DNA of 64,000 bases from Calothrix sp. NIES-2098 (GTDB taxonomy: Bacteria > Cyanobacteriota > Cyanobacteriia > Cyanobacteriales > Nostocaceae). The notes under the pieces are model-generated. The model was not told the DNA's origin. It worked only from the letters and a program-made list of their open reading frames with translations, and made no database searches. Below, one piece after another: positions 54,178 through 62,263 of the stretch. How positions within the stretch are numbered: position 1 is the stretch's first letter; every line of letters starts with the position of its first letter. Location: contig AP018172.1 of NCBI GenBank assembly GCA_002368175.1, positions 2,726,001 through 2,790,000 of the forward strand, written 5' to 3'. Both the position numbers and the translations under genes were made by a program.

Positions 54178-54287
54178 GATTTTTACCTCTTTATGTATGA
54201 TTTTTTGTGTGATTTACTAGTTGAATAACAGCAGAGGTTAGTCACTTAGTGTAATTGAATTAATGCTCACCTCTGCAATTAATTTAT

Positions 54288-54527
54288 TTAGCCGATGAAT
54301 GTTTGTTGGAAAGAAAGAGATTTGGTGTCGAGAGTCGCAATATTGGAAGCACTATTAGCACCACCGGGACCCGCAGAACTCACTTGCTGAAGCACCTTTT
54401 GGTTTTGGTCAAAAGTGTTTAAGTTGGTTTGGAAAATTGAATTTACACCATCCACAACTAAACCACCAGCGACTACATCCAATTCATCTTCGGAAAGTTC
54501 AATAGCTTTGTTGATTTCAGCAGACAT
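54288..54527 (-). CDS. GG-leader peptide precursor, L type (no. 10)
   Basis: This 79-residue peptide has the same L-type sequence as no. 6. The open frame extends upstream to 54584, but the added residues are spacer sequence. The ATG at 54527, with AGAGGTAAAAATC before it, is the start shared by the whole family. Confidence 0.92.
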   Translation of the reverse strand: MSAEINKAIELSEDELDVVAGGLVVDGVNSIFQTNLNTFDQNQKVLQQVSSAGPGGANSASNIATLDTKSLSFQQTFIG

Positions 54528-54626
54528 GATTTTTACCTCTTTTATGTGTGGTTTACTAGTTGAATAACAGCAGAGGTTAGTCACTTAGTGTAATTGAATT
54601 GATGCTCACCTCTGCAATTAATTTAT

Positions 54627-54866
54627 TTAGCCGATGAATGTTTGTTGGAAAGAAAGAGATTTGGTGTCGAGAGTGGCAATATTAGAAGCGCTATTCGCAC
54701 CACCAGGACCCGCAGAACTCACTTGCTGAAGCACCTTTTGGTTTTGGTCGAAAGTGTTTAAGTTGGTTTGGAAAATTGAATTTACACCATCCACAACTAA
54801 ACCCCCAGCGACTACATCTAATTCATCTTCGGAAAGTTCAATAGCTTTGTTGATTTCGTCAGACAT
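54627..54866 (-). CDS. GG-leader peptide precursor, L type (no. 11)
   Basis: This 79-residue L-type peptide starts MSDEINKAIELSEDE (Asp for Ala at position 3). The open frame runs back to 54962 through spacer; the family start is 54866. Confidence 0.92.
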   Translation of the reverse strand: MSDEINKAIELSEDELDVVAGGLVVDGVNSIFQTNLNTFDQNQKVLQQVSSAGPGGANSASNIATLDTKSLSFQQTFIG

Positions 54867-54906
54867 GATTTTTACCTCTTTTATGTATGATTTTTTGTGT
54901 GATTTG

Positions 54907-55212
54907 CTAGTTGAATAACAGCAGAGGTTTTTTACCTGATTGATTTTTGGTCGCCTCTGCAATTAATTTATTTAGCCGATGAATGTTTGTTGGAAAGAAA
55001 GAGATTTGGTGTCGAGAGTCGGCAATATTAGAAGCGCTATTCGCACCACCAGGACCCGCAGAACTCACTTGCTGAAGCACCTTTTGGTTTTGGTCGAAAG
55101 TGTTTAAGTTGGTTTGGAAAATTGAATTTACACCATCCACAACTAAACCCCCAGCGACTACATCTAATTCATCTTCGGAAAGTTCAATAGCTTTGTTGAT
55201 TTCGTCAGACAT
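54907..55212 (-). pseudogene. frameshifted L-type precursor with read-through tail (no. 12)
   Basis: It is normal up to GGANSASNIA. One extra base near 55020-55022 (GAGTCGGCAA versus GAGTGGCAA in copies) then shifts the frame. Translation would run through the normal stop site (about 54972-54974) to 54907. The result is a 101-residue product with an alien tail (FFPTNIHRLNKLIAEATKN...). The leader and most of the core are intact, so a processed product is conceivable. Confidence 0.85.
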
Positions 55213-55317
55213 GATTTTTACCTCTTTTATGTATGATTTTTTGTGTGATTTGCTAGTTGAATAACAGCAGAGGTTTTTTACCTGATTGATTTTTGGTCGC
55301 CTCTGCAATTAATTTAT

Positions 55318-55557
55318 TTAGCCGATGAATGTTTGTTGGAAAGAAAAAGAACTGGTGTGGAGAGTTGCAGCATTGGAAGCACTATTAGCACCACCAGGAC
55401 CAGCAGAACTCACTTGCTGAAGTACCTTTTGGTCTTGGTCGAAACTGTTGGCGTTGGTTTGGAAAATTTTATTCACGCCATCCACAACTAAACCACCAGC
55501 GACTACATCCAATTCATCTTCGGAAAGTTCAATAGCTTTGTTGATTTCAGCAGACAT
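55318..55557 (-). CDS. GG-leader peptide precursor, S type (no. 13)
   Basis: This 79-residue S-type peptide (VNKIFQTNANSFDQDQ, SNAATLHTSSFSFQQ) carries Lys in place of Ser/Thr after VN. The family start is at 55557; the upstream extension to 55665 is spacer. It is the first member of block B, directly downstream of duplicated spacer D2. Confidence 0.92.
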   Translation of the reverse strand: MSAEINKAIELSEDELDVVAGGLVVDGVNKIFQTNANSFDQDQKVLQQVSSAGPGGANSASNAATLHTSSFSFQQTFIG

Positions 55558-55738
55558 GATTTTTACCTCTTTTATGTATGATTTTTTGTGTGATTTACTA
55601 GTTGAATAACAGCAGAGGTTTTTTACCTGATTGATTGTTGGTCGCCGCTGTTTTGTTTGTTTCAACTGTATTCATAGTAGGATGACTCCCAGGAATAAAC
55701 ATCTGAAAAACGTCTTGACTCTTACCTCTGCAATCTAG

Positions 55739-55993
55739 CTAACTGCTCTCAGACTTTCGTTGATACTCTAGGTATATCTCTCTAAGACTTTCGTCATCCA
55801 GACTCTGACAGTCGGCTCGCTGATTATCGACCAAATACCAGACTCCAAGGTTAGTCTGCACAAGCATTCCCGTATTACAGATGCAGCTAGCAAACACTTG
55901 AATAACGCCAACTCATTGCATTTTGATGATTGGCTTCAAGTGGCGATCGCCAATTGTAGATCCCATTTCTGCTTGACCAGGAATTACTGGCAT
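55739..55993 (-). pseudogene. 85-codon frame with in-frame TGA, copy in D2
   Basis: It has the same length and layout as the D1 copy: MPVIPGQAEMGSTIGDRHLK..., TGA as codon 27, then VGVIQVFASCICNTG...DDESLREIYLEYQRKSESS and stop. The copies differ by scattered substitutions, many of them amino-acid changing, with no indels. A third partial copy of the 3' end lies near 58149-58216. Confidence 0.4.
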
Positions 55994-56169
55994 CACATAG
56001 CAATCCTCTAGGCTGGTGCTATAGTCAATTAGCAATATTATGATTAACTTAGATTTTGACTGAATTAGCTCATCTGCTTTGTGCAGTGAAATCATAAGTA
56101 CACCAGCAGACCAGACCGGAGAAATCGCCCTTGGCGTTCCCGTTCGCCGTCAGGCGTTCTCGTAGAGTA

Positions 56170-56267
56170 GGGTACGAAGTGAAGCAATCGCAGAATCTTT
56201 GTGATTGCTTCGTTCCACTTCGTTGCACTCGCAATGACATATTAAGGGTAATTTACCGGACATCATA
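56170..56267. mobile_element. MITE-like element, copy 3 (inverted, truncated)
   Basis: The right end GGACATCATA (56258-56267) is the reverse complement of the TATGATGTCC end. The adjoining ~90 bases match copy 1 in inverse orientation (GTCATTGCGAG, GAAGTGGAACGAAGCAATC). The other terminal repeat is missing; unrelated repeat sequence (GCGTTCCCGTTCGCC...) takes its place to the left. Confidence 0.75.
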
Positions 56268-56380
56268 TAACTAGATGCACAAAAATATTAAAGTCATTGC
56301 GAATCCAACTTCCGCAATGACTTTGTGTAATTAATTATGATCCATTACTTAAATTTTTAAGAATGACCTCTGCAATTAAT

Positions 56381-56620
56381 TTAGCCGATGAATGTTTGTT
56401 GGAAAGAAAAAGAACTGGTGTGGAGAGTGGCAACATTGGAAGCACTATTAGCACCACCAGGACCCGCAGAACTCACTTGCTGAAGCACCTTTTGGTCTTG
56501 GTCGAAACTGTTGGCGTTGGTTTGGAAAATTGAATTTACACCATCCACAACTAAACCCCCAGCGACTACATCCAATTCATCTTCGGAAAGTTCAATAGCT
56601 TTGTTGATTTCAGGAGACAT
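56381..56620 (-). CDS. GG-leader peptide precursor, S type (no. 14)
   Basis: This 79-residue peptide starts MSPEINKAIELSEDE. Its S-type core is VNSIFQTNANSFDQDQ...TLHTSSFSFQQTFIG. It is the last member of block A, directly upstream of D2, with the standard ribosome site. Confidence 0.92.
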   Translation of the reverse strand: MSPEINKAIELSEDELDVVAGGLVVDGVNSIFQTNANSFDQDQKVLQQVSSAGPGGANSASNVATLHTSSFSFQQTFIG

Positions 56621-56729
56621 GATTTTTACCTCTTTATGTATGATTTTTTGTGTGGTTTACTAGTTGAATAACAGCAGAGGTTGGTCGCTCATGTAATTGA
56701 ATTGATGCTCACCTCTGCAATTAATTTAT

Positions 56730-56969
56730 TTAGCCAATGAATGTTTGTTGGAAAGAAAGAGATTTGGTATCGAGAGTGGCAATATTGGAAGCGCTGTTAG
56801 CACCACCAGGACCAGCGGAACTCACTTGCTGAAGCACCTTTTGGTTTTGGTCGAAAGTGTTTAAGTTGGTTTGGAAAATTGAATTTACACCATCCACAAC
56901 TAAACCCCCAGCGACTACATCTAATTCATCTTCGGACAGTTCAATAGCTTTTTTGATTTCAGCAGACAT
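56730..56969 (-). CDS. GG-leader peptide precursor, L type (no. 15)
   Basis: This 79-residue L-type peptide starts MSAEIKKAIELSEDE (Lys for Asn at position 6). It is the only intact L-type gene of block A. Confidence 0.92.
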   Translation of the reverse strand: MSAEIKKAIELSEDELDVVAGGLVVDGVNSIFQTNLNTFDQNQKVLQQVSSAGPGGANSASNIATLDTKSLSFQQTFIG

Positions 56970-57010
56970 GATTTTTACCTCTTTTATGTATGATTTTTCT
57001 TTGTGATTTA

Positions 57011-57292
57011 CTAGTTGAATAACAGCAGAGGTTTTTTACCTGATTGATTTTTGGTCGCCTCTGCAATTAATTTATTTAGCCGATGAATGTTTGTTGGAAA
57101 GGCAATATTGGAAGCACTATTAGCACCACCAGGACCCGCAGAACTCACTTGTTGAAGTACCTTTTGATTTTGGTCGAAAGTGTTTAAGTTGGTTTGGAAA
57201 ATTGAATTTACACCATCCACAACTAAACCCCCAGCGACTACATCTAATTCATCTTCAGAAAGTTCAATAGCTTTGTTGATTTCAGCAGACAT
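57011..57292 (-). pseudogene. L-type precursor with 23-bp deletion (no. 16)
   Basis: The leader and core are normal to SNIA; 23 bases encoding most of TLDTKSLS are then missing (TTGGAAAG joins GCAATATT directly on the plus strand). This shifts the frame into the same alien tail as no. 12 (FPTNIHRLNKLIAEATKN...) and gives 93 residues. Confidence 0.85.
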
Positions 57293-57392
57293 GATTTTTA
57301 CCTCTTTTTGTATGATTTTCTTTGTGTTTTACTAGTTGAATAACAGCAGAGGTTTTTTACCTGATTGATTTTTGGTCGCCTCTGCAATTAAT

Positions 57393-57614
57393 TTATTTAG
57401 CCGATGAATGTTTGTTGGAAAGGGCAATATTAGAAGCACTATTAGCACCACCAGGACCCGCAGAACTCGCTTGTTGAAGTACCTTTTGATTTTGGTCGAA
57501 AGTGTTTAAGTTGGTTTGGAAAATTGAATTTACACCATCCACAACTAAACCCCCAGCGACTACATCTAATTCATCTTCAGAAAGTTCAATAGCTTTGTTG
57601 ATTTCAGCAGACAT
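57393..57614 (-). pseudogene. L-type precursor with 22-bp deletion (no. 17)
   Basis: It has nearly the same deletion as its neighbour, but one base more is retained (TTGGAAAGGGCAATATT). The frame shifts the other way and stops early after SNIALSNKHSSAK, at 73 residues. The leader and the AGPGGANSAS part of the core are intact. Confidence 0.85.
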
Positions 57615-57718
57615 GATTTTTACCTCTTTTTGTATGATTTTCTTTGTGTTTTACTAGTTGAATAACAGCAGAGGTTTTTTACCTGATTGATTTTTGGTCG
57701 CCTCTGCAATTAATTAAT

Positions 57719-57964
57719 TTAGCCGATGAATGTTTGTTGAAAAGAAAAAGAACTGGTGTGAAGAGTGGCAACATTTGAAGCACTATTAGCACCACCAGGA
57801 CCAGCAGAACTCACTTGCTGAAGTACCTTTTGGTCTTGGTCAAAACTGTTGGCGTTGGTTTGGAAAATTGTATTCACGCCATCAATCACTAAACCGTTAC
57901 CACCAGCGACTACATCCAATTCATCTTCAGAAAGTTCAATAGCTTTGTTGATTTCAGCAGACAT
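57719..57964 (-). CDS. GG-leader peptide precursor, S type (no. 18)
   Basis: This 81-residue S-type peptide has the extra NG after the leader, like no. 9. It is the promoter-proximal gene of the whole array and the first of block A. The open frame extends back to 58072 through spacer; the family start is 57964. Confidence 0.92.
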   Translation of the reverse strand: MSAEINKAIELSEDELDVVAGGNGLVIDGVNTIFQTNANSFDQDQKVLQQVSSAGPGGANSASNVATLHTSSFSFQQTFIG

Positions 57965-58270
57965 GATTTTTACCTCTTTTATGTATGATTTTTTGTGTGA
58001 TTTACTAGTTGAATAACAGCAGAGGTTTTTTACCTGATTGATTGTTGGTCGCCGCTGTTTTGTTTGTTTCAACTGTATTCATAGTAGGATGACTCCCAGG
58101 AATAAACATCTGAAAAACGTCTTGACTCTTACCTCTGCAATCTAGCTAACCGATCTCAGACTTTCGTTGATACTCTAGGTATATCTCTCTAAGACTTTCG
58201 TCATCCAGACTCTGACAGTGCGCCTGCTGCTTAGACGCTGAAATCATCCACAGTAGAGGCATAGAAGCAA
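57965..58270. promoter_or_regulatory. array promoter region with partial duplicated spacer D3
   Basis: The sequence 58020-58216 copies the start of D1/D2 (TTTTTTACCTGATTGATTG through GACTCTGACAGT) and then departs. It lies between the array and the divergent response regulator, so the array promoter should be here. I cannot point to specific -10/-35 boxes. Confidence 0.5.
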
Positions 58271-58348
58271 ATGAGTGCCACTTCAGAAATTATTGATGTT
58301 GCCGTTGAAGATAATACTTTAAGGTGCATTAAAAACCGCAAAGGGTGA
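58271..58348 (+). other. 25-codon open frame before the response regulator
   Basis: ATG to TGA encodes MSATSEIIDVAVEDNTLRCI plus KNRKG. It could be a leader peptide or a gene remnant. It has no clear ribosome site, so support is weak. Confidence 0.2.
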
Positions 58349-58402
58349 CAACTGCCTTTAAAACGCTCTTTTATCTAACTCTTTAGTGTTTCTGAGGTGT
58401 CA

Positions 58403-59056
58403 ATGATGATTCGCGTATTACTCGTAGAAGACCAGGCTCTCATCCGAGACGGAATTAAAGTAATGCTCAATTTGGAGTCAGACTTGCAAGTAGTCGGTAC
58501 TGCTGATAATGGTGCTACAGCTATTGAGCAAGCTACTGTTTTGCAACCCGATCTGATTTTAATGGATATTCAGATGCCTGTAATGGATGGCAAAGCTGCT
58601 ACACGCATTATCTGTGAACAGTTTCCCAATATTAAGGTATTAGTCTTAACGACGTTTGATGACGACCAAAATATTGCCGAAGCAATGAAAGCAGGAGCTA
58701 AGGGTTATCTACTAAAAGATATGCCATCTGAGGAATTGGCACAGGCGATTCGGTTTGTATATAAAGGTTATACCCACATGGGGCCCGGACTATTAGAAAA
58801 GATACTTGCGAACGTACCAACTCCAACATCAGCTAACAAAGAGAAAACACCACAGCAGAATTTGAGTAGTCTGACTAATCGAGAACAAGATGTTTTGCGC
58901 TTAATTGGTATGGGTGCAACTAATCGGGAAATTGCTGAGAAACTTTATATTTCTGAAGGTACAGTTAAAACCCACGTCACCCACCTATTTAATCGGTTGA
59001 ATCTGAAAAACCGATCGCAACTGGCAATTTATGCTAATTCTATCTTTTCGGAATAA
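58403..59056 (+). CDS. NarL/FixJ-family response regulator
   Basis: Residues ~1-120 form a receiver domain (VLLVEDQALIRDGI acidic pocket, phospho-acceptor Asp in LILMDIQMPVMDG, LTTF and KGYLLKD switch residues). The C-terminal ~65 residues are a LuxR-type helix-turn-helix (LTNREQDVLRLIGMGATNREIAEKLYIS, EGTVKTHVTHLFNRL). The start is one of two adjacent ATGs (58403, 58406); GAGG at 58394-58397 serves as the ribosome site, and a GTG at 58397 also keeps the frame open. No histidine kinase is adjacent. Its position, divergent from the peptide array, makes it a candidate regulator of the array. Confidence 0.93.
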   Translation: MMIRVLLVEDQALIRDGIKVMLNLESDLQVVGTADNGATAIEQATVLQPDLILMDIQMPVMDGKAATRIICEQFPNIKVLVLTTFDDDQNIAEAMKAGAKGYLLKDMPSEELAQAIRFVYKGYTHMGPGLLEKILANVPTPTSANKEKTPQQNLSSLTNREQDVLRLIGMGATNREIAEKLYISEGTVKTHVTHLFNRLNLKNRSQLAIYANSIFSE

Positions 59057-59354
59057 TATCCATATATAGTATAGCCAGGGCGATCGCTACCATCATGTTT
59101 TTTGCCTGAGTCTAGCGTCAACCGGTAGGTGTTTAAAAACAAGAGTCAATTTTTGCACCCCAAAACCTTGCTCCTGTTGGCTTGCAACCCTTTTTTACTT
59201 CTTTGAAGGTTGACGCAAATTATTGTTTGCTATACATAAATTATTCGTAAGTCCACAATCTGATTGTGTCTCTACTGTGTTCTGCCTTTCTGAGTGGAAT
59301 GCGGTACATTAAAAAATTGAGATTTGAACTTGGCAACTAATCTAAAATCTATTA

Positions 59355-60536
59355 ATGCTATACAGAAGATTTGGACGTACAGAATTACAAATGCCGGTGT
59401 TTTCCTGCGGCGGTATGAGATACCAGTTCAAATGGCAGGATGTTTCTCTGGGGGAGATTCCCAAAGATAACCAGAAAAATCTTGAAGCAACTATTCGACG
59501 AGCAATTGAATTAGGTATTAATCATATTGAGACGGCTCGTGGTTACGGAACATCGGAAATGCAATTGGGCCAAATCTTACCCAAATTTCCCCGTGAAAAG
59601 TTGATTGTTCAGACTAAAGTTGGCCCGGTAGCAGATGCTAAAGAATTTCGCCAGACATTTGAGCGATCGCTCAAATATCTCCAGCTAGATTATGTTGATT
59701 TACTGGGGTTGCATGGTATCAACCATACTGAGTCTTTAGATTACAGTATCCGTCCTGGTGGCTGTTTAGAAGTAGCACAGCAGTTACAAGCTGAGGGTAA
59801 AGTCAGATTTATCGGTTTCTCCACCCACGGAGCTACCGATCTAATTGTGCAAGCAATTAATACCAACCAATTTGATTATGTTAACTTGCATTGGTACTAC
59901 ATTAATCAATGGAATTGGGCTGCGATTGAAGCCGCCACACGCCACGATATGGGAGTATTTATCATTAGCCCATCGAATAAAGGCGGGATGCTGTACGAAC
60001 CACCACAAAAATTAGTCGATTTGTGTGCGCCATTGAGTCCAATGGTGTTTAACGATTTATTTTGCCTCAGTCATCCCCAGGTGCATACCTTAAGTTTGGG
60101 AGCAGCTAAACCGCAAGATTTTGACGAACACATCAAAACTTTAGACTTGCTAGATCGCGCAGACGAGATTTTACCGCCAATTTTGGCACGGTTAGAAGCA
60201 GAAGCGATCGCTACTTTGGGAGAAGACTGGGTGAAAACCTGGCAAGTTAATTTACCTAGCTTTGAACAAACACCAGGCGAAGTGAATATGCGGGTGATTT
60301 TGTGGCTGTGGAATTTAGCGATCGCCTACGACATGATAGACTACGCCAAAATGCGCTACAACCTCCTAGGTAATGCCGATCATTGGTTTCCTGGCAACAA
60401 AGCCGACCGTATCAACGAACTAGACTTGCGCCCCTGTCTTGCGCACAGTCCTCATGCAAATAAAATCCCCCAAATTCTGACACAAGCACATCAGCTGTTG
60501 GGGGGTGAGGAGGTTAAACGGTTATCTCAGAGTTAG
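59355..60536 (+). CDS. aldo/keto reductase
   Basis: This 393-residue protein has the AKR catalytic tetrad in recognisable positions: Asp in the INHIETARGYGTSE region is replaced by Glu, with Tyr in ARGYGTSE, Lys in IVQTKVGP and His in LGLHGINHT. NADPH-binding segments include FIISPSNKGGML. After the barrel (~1-270) comes a C-terminal extension (WLWNLAIAYDMIDYAKMRYN, NADHWFPGNKAD) seen in a cyanobacterial/ferredoxin-like AKR subgroup but without Cys clusters here. Substrate unknown. Short GGGAGTGTGGGG repeats follow the stop. Confidence 0.85.
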   Translation: MLYRRFGRTELQMPVFSCGGMRYQFKWQDVSLGEIPKDNQKNLEATIRRAIELGINHIETARGYGTSEMQLGQILPKFPREKLIVQTKVGPVADAKEFRQTFERSLKYLQLDYVDLLGLHGINHTESLDYSIRPGGCLEVAQQLQAEGKVRFIGFSTHGATDLIVQAINTNQFDYVNLHWYYINQWNWAAIEAATRHDMGVFIISPSNKGGMLYEPPQKLVDLCAPLSPMVFNDLFCLSHPQVHTLSLGAAKPQDFDEHIKTLDLLDRADEILPPILARLEAEAIATLGEDWVKTWQVNLPSFEQTPGEVNMRVILWLWNLAIAYDMIDYAKMRYNLLGNADHWFPGNKADRINELDLRPCLAHSPHANKIPQILTQAHQLLGGEEVKRLSQS

Positions 60537-60544
60537 ATGGAAGA

Positions 60545-60640
60545 GAGGGTGGGGAGACAAGGGAGTGTGGGGAGGGTGGGGAGTGTGGGGAGACAAGGGA
60601 GAAATAACCAATGCCCCATGCCCCATGCCCAATGTCCAAT
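60545..60640. repeat. heptanucleotide-repeat spacer
   Basis: GGTGGGGAGTGTGGGGAGAC-type runs and CCCCATGCCCCATGCCC repeats resemble those at 11989-12159. Confidence 0.7.
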
Positions 60641-60642
60641 AC

Positions 60643-61968
60643 CTAAGACTCCTCGGTATCTGTAGATTTATTGCCTTTCGGTACTACTAGTACTTTATCA
60701 ACCCGGTTGCCATCCATATCCATCACCTCAAAACGCATACCCTGCCATTCAAAGTGATCGGCTGCGGCGGGGATGCGGCCTAAATGAGTGATGACAAACC
60801 CGCCTAAGGTTTGATAGCTACCTCGCTCTTCAGATTCCCACTCTTCCATACCAAAGATTTCTAAAAATTCGTCTACAGGTAACATTCCATCTAGCAGCCA
60901 AGAACCATCTTCTCGTTGCACGGCTTGCGGTTCGTCTTGTCCGGGGCCAGCCGGAACATCACCAACAATTTCACTCATAATATCGTTGAGAGTTACTAAT
61001 CCTTGAATTACACCGTATTCATCAACCACCAACGCCATGTGGGTAACGGTTTGCTTAAATAACTCTAAAACTTTTAAGCCACGGGTACTTTCTGGGACAA
61101 ATACAGGTTGTCGCAAGCCCACGGTTAAATCTAAGGGTTCACATTTAAAACTTCTAGCTAATAAGTCTGTCACCGGGATCACACCCAGCACATTATCTAG
61201 TCCTTCTTGACAAACTGGATACCGGGAATAGGCACTTTCAACCATTTTCTGGCGATTTTCTTCTGGGGTATCGTCCAAGTCCAGCCAGACAATATCGGGG
61301 CGCGGTGTCATAAAAGCGCTGACAGGGCGATCGCCTAGGCGAAATACTCGCTCTACCATATCCTGTTCGGCTTCCTCAAAGGTTCCCGCCTCAGTGCCTT
61401 GCTCAATTAAAATTTTAATTTCTTCTTCTGTGACTTGCGGCTCGGTAGAGGCTCTAATCCCCAATACCCGCAATACTAATTCTGTAGAAGCACTTAAAAG
61501 ATAAACTGCTGGAGAAGCGATCGCAGCTAAAGCTCGCATCGGGATCGCAACAAATGCCGCAATGGCTTCTGGATTGTTTAATGCTAACCGCTTTGGTACT
61601 AATTCACCCACAACCAGCGAAAAATAAGTGATAATCAAAACCACTAACCCAAAGGAAAGCGGTTGACTGTAAGGTGCTAAAAATGGGATTAACCTGACGT
61701 ACACTGCGAATTTTTCAGCAATAGTCGCTCCACCAAAAGCACCAGTTAAAATCCCAATCAGGGTAATGCCAATCTGAATAGTAGAGAAAAATTGATTGGG
61801 AGACTCGGCAAGTTTCAATGCTGCCCGTGCTTTAACGTCTCCTTGATTAGCCATCTGTTGTAATCTTACTTTCCGCGCCGAGACAATCGCCATCTCGGAC
61901 ATAGCAAACACACCATTGGCAATAATTAGCACCAGAATGATAAAAATTTCAAAAGTCATGGAGGACAT
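60643..61968 (-). CDS. CNNM/CorC-family (DUF21-CBS) membrane protein
   Basis: This 441-residue protein has the DUF21/CNNM transmembrane domain (~1-190: FIILVLIIANGVFAMSEMAI, FFSTIQIGITLIGILTGAFG, VVGELVPKRLALNNPE). Two CBS domains follow (VSAFMTPRPDIVWLDLDD; LVVDEYGVIQGLVTLNDIM), then a CorC_HlyC C-terminal domain (SYQTLGGFVITHLGRIPAAAD). Members are linked to Mg2+/Co2+ efflux and were long mislabelled hemolysins. The start can be ATG 61968 or 61959. Confidence 0.93.
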   Translation of the reverse strand: MSSMTFEIFIILVLIIANGVFAMSEMAIVSARKVRLQQMANQGDVKARAALKLAESPNQFFSTIQIGITLIGILTGAFGGATIAEKFAVYVRLIPFLAPYSQPLSFGLVVLIITYFSLVVGELVPKRLALNNPEAIAAFVAIPMRALAAIASPAVYLLSASTELVLRVLGIRASTEPQVTEEEIKILIEQGTEAGTFEEAEQDMVERVFRLGDRPVSAFMTPRPDIVWLDLDDTPEENRQKMVESAYSRYPVCQEGLDNVLGVIPVTDLLARSFKCEPLDLTVGLRQPVFVPESTRGLKVLELFKQTVTHMALVVDEYGVIQGLVTLNDIMSEIVGDVPAGPGQDEPQAVQREDGSWLLDGMLPVDEFLEIFGMEEWESEERGSYQTLGGFVITHLGRIPAAADHFEWQGMRFEVMDMDGNRVDKVLVVPKGNKSTDTEES

Positions 61969-62263
61969 GTTTTAGTATTGCCGCTGTCAAGAGCGAACTT
62001 AGCTTAATTCTTAGTATCTAGTATTAAAGGTGCATCCATAAACGCTTTAATTGTACATAAACTCCTAGAGATCGTTCTTCATTCTATATAGGGACATGGG
62101 GTATTTGTCATTGGTCATTGGTCATTTTTTCTTACTCTCCCTGCACCTCTACCTCATCCCCATTCCGGAAATTCTTCGGACAAGAGAATCAGGGGGCTGT
62201 TAACTATCTTTAAAATAGTTGACATAAGCTGCCTCACAACGACTTGCATTTATACTAAAATCT
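61969..62263. other. divergent spacer between CorC-family gene and mfd
   Basis: It contains GGTCATTGGTCATTTTT-type low-complexity repeats and an AT-rich stretch just before mfd. Both promoters should lie here. I see no RNA gene. Confidence 0.4.

Larger units (their letters stand above)
55610..56375. repeat. long duplicated spacer D2
   Basis: This tract matches D1 over most of its length and D3 over its first ~200 bases. It contains the empty site for element copy 2 (around 56026) and the second TGA-interrupted ORF. A truncated inverted element lies at about 56170-56267. An AAAGTCATTGC/GCAATGACTTT hairpin spans 56290-56324. Confidence 0.85.

Noticed and set aside
54585..54962. N-terminal extensions of precursors containing NLCCYSTSK
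   Set aside because: This is spacer translated in frame; the shared ATG with AGAGGTAAAAATC upstream and the conserved GG leader define the start, and copies without the extension exist.
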